Source of the DNA: Bathymodiolus brooksi
Taxonomy: Eukaryota > Mollusca > Bivalvia > Mytilida > Modiolidae
Direction: 5' to 3'
DNA length: 64,000 bases
NCBI GenBank assembly: GCA_963680875.1
Contig: OY804588.1
Location: forward strand, 75,478,829 to 75,542,828
In this document: positions 45,601 through 51,300 of the stretch, one piece after another
Layout: each line of letters opens with the position of its first letter
Position numbering within the stretch: the first letter of the stretch is position 1
Made by a program: the position numbers and the translations under genes
Notes under the pieces: model-generated
Database searches by the model: none
What the model was told of the DNA's origin: nothing
The model's input: only the letters and a program-made list of their open reading frames with translations

Positions 45601-46187
45601 CTCTTCTATTTACGTCTTCTCATTACCCCTTTGGTATCTTCATCTTTTGACTATTGTATTGCTTGCTCTTCTATTTACGTCTTCTCATTACCCCTTTGGT
45701 ATCTTCATCTTTTGACTATTGTATTACCTGCTCTTCTATTTACGTCTACTGATTACCCCTTTGGTATCTTCAAACTTTTCTTGTGTTTCTCATACATAGT
45801 GATCATATATGTTCACATCGTCAGTTGGTGTGTCTCATGTTTTTTTTGTTCCTGGTGGTTTTATCATTGCATTAGTTGAACTATAACCTTTCTGCACTGG
45901 TCTTCCAAATGACATAACATAAATGATTGTAATTTAAACTAACATTAATGTTATACATCTTCTTTTACTCATATTTACTCATATCTACATACATGTTCTG
46001 ATTCCACGTGTATTAAAAGCATTTACTTACATGTCCTTGAATACAATGAAACACAATAAATACCACAGTGTTGGAACAGTTTTAAAATCCACTCTACAAT
46101 CGCAGAAAGAGACAAAATCGATAGATTTTAAAAGACATACTTACATGCACAGAGCAGAAATAAAGCTATTATACTAAGAAATAACAT
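15539..46187 (-). CDS. Type I membrane receptor with WSC-like and C-type-lectin-like modules (9 exons)
   Basis: The exons are 46187-46145, 33369-33148, 31093-30966, 30519-30387, 22046-21900, 20832-20692, 18666-18487, 16479-16401 and 15632-15539. All introns are GT-AG and every phase matches (1,1,0,1,1,1,1,2), giving 388 residues. In order: signal peptide (1-14); a Cys-containing module (15-88); a WSC-like module (90-175) with GCFEV, CxxxC and CYC; a C-type-lectin-like stretch (176-261) starting TSWYQAVKHC and ending NCSSLLPTLCQ; a Ser/Thr-rich, N-glycosylatable stalk (262-331); one transmembrane helix (about 333-354); and a tail of about 34 residues starting YKRRARS. It is probably a cell-surface carbohydrate-binding or recognition receptor; that role is inference. 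Introns 1, 4/5, 6 and 7 and the end of exon 6 hold large minisatellites. The exon joins are predicted, not observed. Confidence 0.82.
15725..15935 (-). mobile_element. SINE-A fragment
   Basis: A diverged, minus-strand, internal part of the SINE-A consensus. It has ATGTGTCCGAGTGGAGCGAC on the minus strand and the tRNA-like end near 15905-15930. It lies in receptor intron 8. Confidence 0.65.
16245..16396 (+). repeat. Dispersed repeat, family B
   Basis: Shares CAATATTGCCTTTGCC, GGATTGTCCATTCC and TTTTCTCTAATGTG with other copies. Its end reaches the 5' splice site of receptor exon 8. Confidence 0.6.
16401..16479 (-). CDS. Receptor exon 8 (transmembrane helix)
   Basis: The acceptor is TTATTTCAG and the donor GTAAGT; the exon is 79 bp, phase 1 to 2. 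It encodes TIAIVIPVIIVLVIVVVVVG, then IVIYK. It is an uninterrupted hydrophobic helix with a positive end on the predicted cytoplasmic side. Confidence 0.88.
16586..16735. repeat. Duplicated 61-bp segment in a TIR-like element
   Basis: CCTGTCTAATCTGACACACC occurs at about 16598 and again 61 bp later, followed each time by GTGTCGGATTGTACAGGATG. The left edge TACAGTGGAACCTG resembles the ends of the 20086-20266 MITE (TACAGTCAAACCTG), so it may be a related DNA transposon remnant. Confidence 0.6.
16918..18049. repeat. 43-bp minisatellite, about 26 copies (receptor intron 7)
   Basis: The unit contains AATACCCTGAGGTAATCATC, GATCTCCCACAAG and ACACTAAC. The main variant is AGAAT versus GTAGT at the unit start. 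One internal unit is followed by AAGTTGTATCACATG (17391-17405), close to the right flank AAGCTGTATCTTAAC, as if an array end had been copied inside. Confidence 0.95.
18487..18666 (-). CDS. Receptor exon 7 (Ser/Thr-rich stalk)
   Basis: The acceptor is TATATCAACAG and the donor GTAAGG; the exon is 180 bp, phase 1 to 1. It encodes SPYTSSELESNTDHVTKSTV, then PTRNTSIVKTTDKGPNMSTT and more Thr-rich sequence ending SKPNTG. NTS and NMS are N-glycosylation sites, and the Thr/Ser density suggests O-glycosylation. Confidence 0.82.
18854..19215 (+). mobile_element. SINE-A, full length
   Basis: The tRNA-derived head has B box GGTTCGAGCC within GATCGTGGGTTCGAGCCTCG, preceded by GTGCTCGCCTCGAGTG. The body has GTGCCCGAGTGGTGCGAC, and the tail has GGCGTTAAACAATAATCACT. 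RNA polymerase III promoter boxes explain its spread. It lies in receptor intron 6. Other copies: 22081-22447 (minus), 61663-62017 (plus), 15725-15935 (fragment). Confidence 0.85.
19309..19790. repeat. 22-bp minisatellite, about 22 copies (receptor intron 6)
   Basis: The unit is TTGATTTCTTTAAAGCTTAC plus AG. Variants such as TTGTTG and shortened T runs are scattered through the array. The flanks are unrelated AT-rich sequence. Confidence 0.95.
20086..20266. mobile_element. Small TIR element (MITE) with TA flanks
   Basis: The ends TACAGTCAAACCTG (20086-20099) and CAGGTTTGACTGTA (20253-20266) are perfect inverted repeats. The outer TA at both ends could be the target duplication, giving a 177-bp element starting CAGT, as in pogo/Tigger-type relatives. 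An internal pair GAGGTCACCTGT/AGGTGACCTC adds further pairing. Confidence 0.75.
20283..20745. repeat. 54-bp tandem array spanning the 3' end of receptor exon 6
   Basis: Eight copies of a 54-bp unit. On the minus strand each carries 13 codons (VEVSNKTGTSGT plus a split codon), the 5' splice site GTATGT and 24 more bases. Donor exon ends fall at 20692, 20638, 20584, 20530, 20476, 20422, 20368 and 20314. Read through, each unit is 18 in-frame residues (SGQVEVSNKTGTSGTGMC). A TAA at 20459-20461 closes the frame, so only the first five donors are usable. Confidence 0.9.
20692..20832 (-). CDS. Receptor exon 6 (end of lectin-like module; donor is tandemly copied)
   Basis: The acceptor is TTTTCGTTTTAG and the first donor GTATGT; the exon is 141 bp, phase 1 to 1. 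It encodes LPLFKTRCEALVRTNTEFVI, then ALNCSSLLPTLCQVE and SNKTGTSGTG. The Cys pair in 'NCSSLLPTLCQ' fits the end of a C-type lectin fold. The last 13 codons plus donor are repeated downstream as 54-bp units, so exon length may vary by splice choice. Confidence 0.78.
21380..21600 (+). repeat. Dispersed repeat, family B
   Basis: A plus-strand copy with CCCAATGTTGAGAGTG, CTGAATTGTCCATTC and TTTCTCTAACGTTTC. It lies in receptor intron 5. Confidence 0.7.
21700..21893 (+). repeat. Dispersed repeat, family B, abutting receptor exon 5 donor
   Basis: Contains CCAACACTGCCAG, CTCTGGATTGTTCATTT and TATTCTCTAACGTTTATTT. Its 3' end lies next to the GTAAGT of receptor exon 5. Confidence 0.75.
21900..22046 (-). 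CDS. Receptor exon 5 (C-type-lectin-like, first part)
   Basis: The acceptor is TTTATTTAG and the donor GTAAGT; the exon is 147 bp, phase 1 to 1. It encodes VPTSWYQAVKHCAKMSTTLV, then KYWTHSLQYNEYALNEG. 'SW..AV..C' is the usual start of a C-type lectin helix. A SINE begins about 35 bp upstream and a family B repeat begins directly after the donor. Confidence 0.8.
22081..22447 (-). mobile_element. SINE-A, full length, minus strand
   Basis: On the minus strand the head reads GCATCGATGGCGTAATGG (A-box-like TGGCGTAATGG) and GATCGTGGGTTCGAGCCCC (B box). The tail ends in GGCGTTAAACAACAATCGCT. It starts about 35 bp upstream of the receptor exon 5 acceptor. Confidence 0.88.
22836..27725. repeat. 23-bp minisatellite, about 213 copies (receptor intron 4)
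   Basis: The unit is GGGTAGAATGGTAGGTCATC plus ATT. The left third alternates ATC-ATT and ATC-GAT ends and often has GTGGGTC. The right part is dominated by ATTAGGTAG and TATAATGG variants. A 161-bp (7-unit) block with TATGTC, GGCCATC and ATGTTAGG repeats at about 23165 and 23327, showing block duplication. Three units are shortened (near 24392, 26527, 26777). It has no ORF because each unit brings TAG stops as frames rotate. Confidence 0.97.
27726..28754. other. Intronic sequence without recognised gene
   Basis: I find no exon on the gene strand with acceptable splice borders. 28310-28390 has CACTCACTCGCTCAC and weak SINE-A resemblance. The rest is not recognised. Confidence 0.35.
28755..29275 (+). 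mobile_element. YIDD retroelement copy with local triplication
   Basis: 28765-28925 encodes KLARSFNCTLRYIDDALLLT, then ELEIKDTIDTARSASCLDLH. A 45-50-bp segment with CGTGACTTGGTTAAAC is then repeated three times (28930-29037) before the usual tail (CCTTCCGGAGCAC, GGTTTTAGTGGGG). The copy is broken and 3'-shortened near 29265. Confidence 0.8.
29450..29575 (+). repeat. Dispersed repeat C, unexpanded copy
   Basis: GTGAGCGGTCATGTATATG, TTGATATTGAAACTG, ACAGAGTGGTA and TTTTTCATG correspond in order to the flanks and unit of the 29-bp array at 13479-13888. Confidence 0.55.
29700..29990 (-). repeat. Dispersed repeat, family B, minus strand
   Basis: On the plus strand it reads GCGTTAGAAAACATTGAG, AATCAAAAATGGA and ATGAGCCCTCCTACAAAC, the reverse complement of family B (compare 60370-60725). 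It lies in receptor intron 4. Confidence 0.7.
30387..30519 (-). CDS. Receptor exon 4 (second half of WSC-like module)
   Basis: The acceptor is TTTAATTTTCAG and the donor GTAAGT; the exon is 133 bp, phase 0 to 1. It encodes GTSCYCFLDSITAHNGIVDV and then ENSCLNHETSYMKVYKVLK. The CYC triplet is the WSC hallmark. The frame is closed in the other two phases, which supports the predicted join. Confidence 0.85.
30715..30948 (+). mobile_element. YIDD retroelement tail in receptor intron 3
   Basis: Contains GGGAAGGAACTGCTAACCC, TATAGTGGGGTTCGTG, TTGTAGATCATTA and GATTACCCCTTTGGTAAC. It ends about 18 bp from the exon 3 splice donor. Confidence 0.75.
30966..31093 (-). CDS. Receptor exon 3 (first half of WSC-like module)
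   Basis: The acceptor is ATCTATAG and the donor GTAAGT; the exon is 128 bp, phase 1 to 0. It encodes CFEVPKTTFFLHLVKHTYTD, then SCARIC and YFGIY. GCF and the CxxxC spacing match the opening of WSC domains. A retroelement tail ends only about 18 bp past the donor. Confidence 0.83.
31471..32103 (-). mobile_element. SINE-B, split by a retroelement insertion
   Basis: 31471-31536 (CAACAATATTTCAGTTATAT, CTGTCAGTTTTA) and 31907-32103 (TTGGTGGAGGAAACCGG, ACAAGTCACTGACAC, GCGGGATTCGAACTC, tRNA-like head) together make one SINE-B in minus orientation. Everything between is the retroelement copy. Other SINE-B copies are at 54317-54553, 58143-58324 and 59345-59575. Confidence 0.85.
31537..31906 (+). mobile_element. 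YIDD retroelement tail nested in a SINE
   Basis: Runs from GGGTTGCTGCTAACAAGG to TTGCCCCTTTGGTATC and CTTTTCT. Insertion into a known SINE defines both ends. The 3' end is TTCAAGCTTTTCT, and the left end is a 5' truncation. A short TTA at both borders could be the target duplication. Confidence 0.85.
32104..33147. other. Receptor intron 2, no recognised feature
   Basis: AT-rich sequence without a recognisable exon or tandem repeat. Confidence 0.4.
33148..33369 (-). CDS. Receptor exon 2 (N-terminal Cys-containing module)
   Basis: The acceptor is GTGATTTCCAG and the donor GTAAGT; the exon is 222 bp, phase 1 to 1. It encodes VAVKLEVSTERNAWNHLGKS, then CHPVDISWFCSVEDKTCVPD, and ends FSAWINAYLIKSASIVYDG. 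The 'AWI..Y...' ending followed by GCF in the next exon is a layout I associate with mollusc receptors that pair a degenerate lectin-like module with a WSC-like one. Confidence 0.85.
33410..33690 (-). mobile_element. YIDD retroelement tail next to receptor exon 2
   Basis: On the minus strand it runs from TTCATGACTTATCACCGGG through GCAGGAACTGCTTACCC to GATTACCCCTTTTGGTATC and AGACTTTTC, ending about 40 bp before the exon 2 acceptor. It is in the opposite orientation to the retroelement tail that seeded the nearby 65-bp array. Confidence 0.85.
33951..45772. repeat. 65-bp megasatellite, about 182 copies, grown from a retroelement tail (receptor intron 1)
   Basis: The unit is TTTTGACTATTGTATTGTCT, GCTCTTCTATTTACGTCTTC, TGATTACCCCTTTGGTATCT, TCATC. 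It matches the last 65 bp of the YIDD retroelement tail (TTTTGGCCATTGTGTTGTCT to TACCCCTTTGGTATCTTC). The left flank (33918-33950, ATTTTCTGTGTAGATCATTG) and right flank (TTCAAACTTTTCTT) are also that tail, so the array is an internal expansion of one copy. Common variants are GATT/CATT, GTCT/GCTT/GCCT, and GTAC/TTAC. One unit is 62 bp (38081, recopied at 44253). Apparent 63-residue ORFs are by-products of the unit rotating through three frames. Confidence 0.97.
45790..46144. other. Receptor intron 1, 5' part
   Basis: Non-repetitive sequence between the satellite and exon 1. No feature is recognised. Confidence 0.4.
46145..46187 (-). CDS. Receptor exon 1 (signal peptide)
   Basis: ATG then MLFLSIIALFLLCA, ending GCAT before GTAAGT (phase 1). 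The short, strongly hydrophobic stretch with Cys-Ala at its end is a typical signal peptide. It is separated from exon 2 by a 12.8-kb intron that is mostly 65-bp satellite. Confidence 0.78.
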
Positions 46188-46286
46188 AATTCCTCTAAAC
46201 ACCTAAATGCACTGCCTGGTATTTGCTACACATCTAAAAATGTATTGATCACGTTACATATAATTGTATAGTATACAATACCAGCA

Positions 46287-46660
46287 ATCGTTAAACGATC
46301 ATTATATTAGGACAAAAATCTCATTCACAGATAAACAACTATGTAAAATGTATAATAATCATTTCAATATGGAATTCTGGTGTTCCGATGATCCTAGTAT
46401 TAGCCTTAATAATACTTTAAAATACCATTAATCGTTAAACGATCATTATGTTAAGACAAACATCTCATTCACAGATAAACAACTATGTATAATCAGCATT
46501 CCCAGGGAATTCTGGTGTTCCGATAATCCTAGTATTAGCCTTAATAATACTTTAAAATACCATTAATCGTTAAACGATTATTATGTTAAGACAAACATCT
46601 CATTCACAGATAAACAACTATGTATAATCAGCATTCCCAGAGAATTCTGGTGTTCCGCCT
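46287..46660. repeat. Three tandem copies of a 135-144-bp unit upstream of the receptor start
   Basis: Units start at 46287, 46431 and 46566, each with ATCGTTAAACGAT, TCTCATTCACAGATAAACAA and GAATTCTGGTGTTCCG. The palindrome ATCGTTAAACGAT is kept in all three. The block lies about 100-475 bp upstream of the receptor ATG, where a promoter is expected. A regulatory role is inference. Confidence 0.85.
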
Positions 46661-46669
46661 TTATTATAC

Positions 46670-47420
46670 TGTAAGTGGTATGACATAATAAACCATATTC
46701 AATAAAACACACAACTAAATGGAACCTAAAATAAACTGGAAAACTTTACTTTCGTTTTCTGATAATTTTGCTTTCGATTCTAGTTCTAAGTATAGATGAC
46801 ATATTTAATTATGGCAATTATTTAAGCAGATTGTTATGTAAACCCTATCTTGGTCATATAGGTAGTGAGAGGTTTTCTGTCCTCTATATCATAGAGGTTG
46901 GGAAAATATTTACACTTTAATTACATTTCAATATCAAAAATGTGTTGTTCCACAAAATAAACCTGTTTGTATAACAAAAAAATCTATGATCAAAACGATA
47001 GCGTGTATAGATTTTATTACGACTGCTCAACACATTTATTTATTTAAATCTAGTTAAAATCTTTAACCATTTAAAAATCTTTTACTATTTAAAAATCTTT
47101 TACTATTTAAAAATCTTTTACTATTTAAAAATCTTTTACTATTTAAAAATCTTTTACTATTTAAAAATCTTTATCTATGTTTGTTCATTTAACCGATGTC
47201 AGGGCGAAGTATGTCCTTATTATGTGCATATCAAATTACCTGTCATAAATATACTGCACTAATAAAGTAGTTTAAGCATAGAACAGGACAATTGTCTAAA
47301 GTATGTTTTTCATTTCATATCATTCATTCAGACAATAAGAAAGGACAGATCTTATTTTGTAAATAAAAACCACTCTGATTCTACCAAAAAGTTCTCTGAA
47401 ACTGACATCATCAACATGCT
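46670..47420. other. Upstream intergenic region with a 19-bp repeat
   Basis: 47053-47172 holds six to seven copies of TTTAAAAATCTTTTACTAT. The rest is AT-rich without a gene. Confidence 0.75.
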
Positions 47421-47424
47421 CGAG

Positions 47425-47496
47425 TAGTTCCACTTGTAGACACTTCCCGGTCCTTTCCTTATTCATGACTTATCGCCGGGTTTGTTACAAGATTTA
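47425..47496 (+). mobile_element. YIDD retroelement internal fragment
   Basis: TTCCACTTGTAGACACTTCC, CTTATTCATGACTTATCGCC and GGGTTTGTTAC match the region just upstream of the retroelement tail. It is cut off by dispersed repeat D. Confidence 0.65.
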
Positions 47497-47673
47497 TAAA
47501 TAAGGGTAATAACAAAATTACCGAACTCCGAACAATCGAACAAAGGGAAAGTCAAAACTGATAATTATATAAACAGACAAAATCAGTCAACAACCGGAAA
47601 ACTGTGAAAACCGTAATGACCCTGACTTGGTACAGGCATTTCTAAAGAAATGGTGGGTTGAATCAGATTTTAA
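47497..47673. repeat. Dispersed repeat D, copy 2
   Basis: Nearly identical to 8204-8376 in the same orientation, ending at the same TTGAATCAGATTTTA. It begins exactly where a retroelement fragment stops, which suggests insertion into it. Confidence 0.85.
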
Positions 47674-48075
47674 TGCCCCAAACCTCCCGCTTTCATTACG
47701 GTTCAAAGGTTCCGGCTGTCACTATAGCAGTATTTATAACAATACAGGAACAAAATAGGTAAAATAGTTGTCAAGCAGTACCAAATTCAGTGAAGTAAAT
47801 GTCAAACACTTTTACGTCACACATTGATAAAAGATATTTTTGACATTTTTGTTGACTTCCTTATCTTTATACATTTTCACTATATGAAAATGCATCGTTT
47901 ATTATCGTCTCTGCAGATTATTACAGCGCTTTAACCCCGCTGAACCAGTGGTGGAAAAATCTGTAATTCTCTAGAGGATTAAAATGTCTCGTGCCTTTCC
48001 CCGCATGTTGTCAAATCGGTAATTGAATCGGATTTTGAAATAAAGTTCTTGTTAAATAATGGGAGAAACAAATTT

Positions 48076-48194
48076 CCCCTTCAGTTGCCCATGTGGGTTA
48101 CGATATTTCTCCACTCTCGAGAGTTAAATTAAAAATTTTAACCACAAGCCGTCTCTTGAGTGGAGAAATATCGTAATCCACGGCCAACTGAAGG
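48076..48194. repeat. Fold-back element
   Basis: 48076-48123 and 48152-48194 are imperfect reverse complements (GATATTTCTCCACTC against GAGTGGAGAAATATC). It lies directly before the retroelement tail that starts the 25-bp array. Confidence 0.8.
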
Positions 48195-48204
48195 AGAATC
48201 TATA

Positions 48205-48395
48205 TTAATACGACTGGTGCCACTAGTGGAGCAGGAACTGCTTACCCTTCCGGACCACCTGAGTTCACCCCCGGTTTTTAGTGCAGTTCGTGTTACTCTA
48301 TCATTAGTTTTATGTGTATGTTTTGTAAATCGTTGTTGGTACTTTTGTACTTTTCCTTTGGCCACTGTGTTGTCTGTCCTTCAATTTCATTATTG
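48205..48395 (+). mobile_element. YIDD retroelement tail at the origin of the 25-bp array
   Basis: CGACTGGTGCCACTAGTGG, CCTTCCGGACCACCTG, TTTTTAGTGCAGTTCG and GGCCACTGTGTTGTCTGTCC lead without a break into the first unit of the array. The matching end, TATCTTCAAACTCTTCTT, appears at 54059 after the last unit. Confidence 0.9.
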
Positions 48396-51300
48396 TGATT
48401 TACCCTTTGGTATCTTCAACTGATTTACCCTTTGATATCTTCAACTGATTTACCCTTTGGTATCTTCAACAGATTTACCCTTTGGTATCTTCAACTGATT
48501 TACCCTTTGGTATCTTCAACTGATTTACCCTTTGGTATCTTCAACTGATTTACCCTTTGGTATCTTCAACTGATTTACCGTTTGATATCTTCAACTGAAT
48601 TACCCTTTGATATCTTCAACTGATTTACCCTTTGGTATCTTCAACTGATTTACCCTTTTGGTATCTTCAACTGATTTACCATTTGATATCTTCAACTGAT
48701 TTACCCTTTGATATCTTCAACTGATTTACCCTTTGGTATCTTCAACTAATTTACCCTTTGGTATTTTCAACTGATTTACCCTTTGATATCTTCAACTGAT
48801 TTATCCTTTGGTATCGTCAACTGATTTACCCTTTAGTATCTTCACCTGATTTACCCTTTGGTATTTTCACCTGATTTACCCTTTGGTATCTTCACCTGAT
48901 TTATCCTTTGATATCTTCAACTGATTTCCCCTTTGGTATCTTCAACTGATTTACCCTTTGGTATCTTCACCTGATTTACCTTTTGGTATCTTCAACTGAT
49001 TTACCCTTTGATATCTTCACCTGATTTACCTTTTGGTATCTTCAACTGATTTACCCTTTGATATCTTCAACTGATTTACCCTTTGATATCTTCAACTGAT
49101 TTACCCTTTGATATCTTCAACTAATTTACCCTTTGGTATCTTCAACTGATTTACCCTTTGATATCTTCAACTGATTTACCCTTTGGTATCTTCAACTGAT
49201 TTACCCTTTGGTATCTTCAACTGATTTACCCTTTGGTATATTCAACTGATTTACCCTTTGGTATCTTCAATTGATTTACGCTTTGGTATCTTCAACTGAT
49301 TTACCCTTTGATATCTTCAACTGATTTACCTTTTGGTATCTTCACCTGATTTACCCTTTGGTATCTTCAACTAATTTACCCTTTGGTATCTTCAACTGAT
49401 TTACCCTTTGGTATCTTCAACTAATTTATCTTTTGGTATCTTCAACTGATTTACCATTTGGTATCTTCAACTGATTCACTCTTTGATATCTTCAACTGAT
49501 TTTACCTTTTGGTATCTTCAACTGATTTACCCTTTGGTATCTTCAACTGATTTACCCTTTGGTATCTTCAACTAATTTACCCTTTGGCGTCTTCAACTGA
49601 TTTACTCTTTGATATCTTCAACTGATTTACCCTTTGGTATTTTCACCTGATTTACCCTTTGGTATCTTCAACTGATTTACCCTTTGGTATCTTCAACTGA
49701 TTTATCCTTTGGTATCTTCAACTGATTTACCCTTTGGTATCTTCAACTGATTTACCCTTTGATATCTTCAACTGATTTACCCTTTGGTATCTTCAACTGA
49801 TTTATTCTTTTTATCTTCAACTGATTTACACTTTCGTATCTTCAACTGATTTACCCTTTGGTATCTTTAACTGATTTATCCTTTGGTATCTGCAACTGAT
49901 TTACCCTTTTGTATCTTCAACTGATTTACCCTTTGGTATCTTCAACTGATTTATCCTTTGGTATCTTCAACTGATTTACACTTTCGTATCTTCACTGATT
50001 TACCCTTTGGTATCTTTAACTGATTTATCCTTTGGTATCTTCAACTGATTTACCCTTTGGTATCTTCAACTGATTTACCCTTTGGTATCTTCAACTGATT
50101 TACCCTTTGGTATCTTCAACTGATTTACCCTTTGGTATCTTCAACTGATTTACCCTTTGATATCTTCAACTGATTTACCCTTTGGTATCTTCAACTGATT
50201 TACCCTTTGGTATCTTCAACTGATTTACCCTTTGGTATCTTCAACTGATTTACACTTTCATATCTTCAACTGATTTACCCTTTGGTATCTTTAACTGATT
50301 TACCCTTTGGTATCTTCAACTGATTTACCCTTTGGTATCTTCAACTGATTTACCCTTTGGTATCTTTAACTGATTTACCCTTTGGTATCTTCAACTGATT
50401 TACCCTTTGGTATCTTCAACTGATTTACCCTTTGGTATCTTCAACTGATTTACACTTTCATATCTTCAACTGATTTACCATTTGGTATCTTTAACTGATT
50501 TACCCTTTGGTATCTTCAACTGATTTACCCTTTGATATCTTCAACTGATTTACCCTTTGATATCTTCAACTGATTTATCCTTTGGTATCTTCAACTGATT
50601 TACCCTTTGATATCTTCAACTGATTTACCATTTGGTATCTTCAACTGATTTACCCTTTCGTATCTTCAACTGATTTACCCTTTGGTTTCTTCAACTGATT
50701 TACCCTTTGCTAACTTCAACTGATTTACCCTTTGGTATCTTCAACTGATTTACCCTTTGGTACCTTCAACTGATTTACCCTTTGGTATCTTCAACTAATT
50801 TACCCTTTGGTATTTTCAACTGATTTACCCTTTGATATCTTCAACTGATTTATCCTTTGGTATCGTCAACTGATTTACCCTTTAGTATCTTCACCTGATT
50901 TACCCTTTGGTATTTTCACCTGATTTACCCTTTGGTATCTTCACCTGATTTATCCTTTGATATCTTCAACTGATTTCCCCTTTGGTATCTTCAACTGATT
51001 TACCCTTTGGTATCTTCACCTGATTTACCTTTTGGTATCTTCAACTGATTTACCCTTTGATATCTTCACCTGATTTACCTTTTGGTATCTTCAACTGATT
51101 TACCCTTTGATATCTTCAACTGATTTACCCTTTGATATCTTCAACTGATTTACCCTTTGATATCTTCAACTAATTTACCCTTTGGTATCTTCAACTGATT
51201 TACCCTTTGATATCTTCAACTGATTTACCCTTTGGTATCTTCAACTGATTTACCCTTTGGTATCATCAACTGATTTACCCTTTGGTATATTCAACTGATT

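Noticed and set aside
33960..45879. Dozens of overlapping hydrophobic ORFs of about 63 residues (ending SDYPFGIFIF or similar)
   Set aside because: They arise because a 65-bp unit rotates through three frames before meeting TGA. All variants follow the DNA repeat, there are no start-site or codon signatures, and the satellite derives from non-coding retroelement tail.
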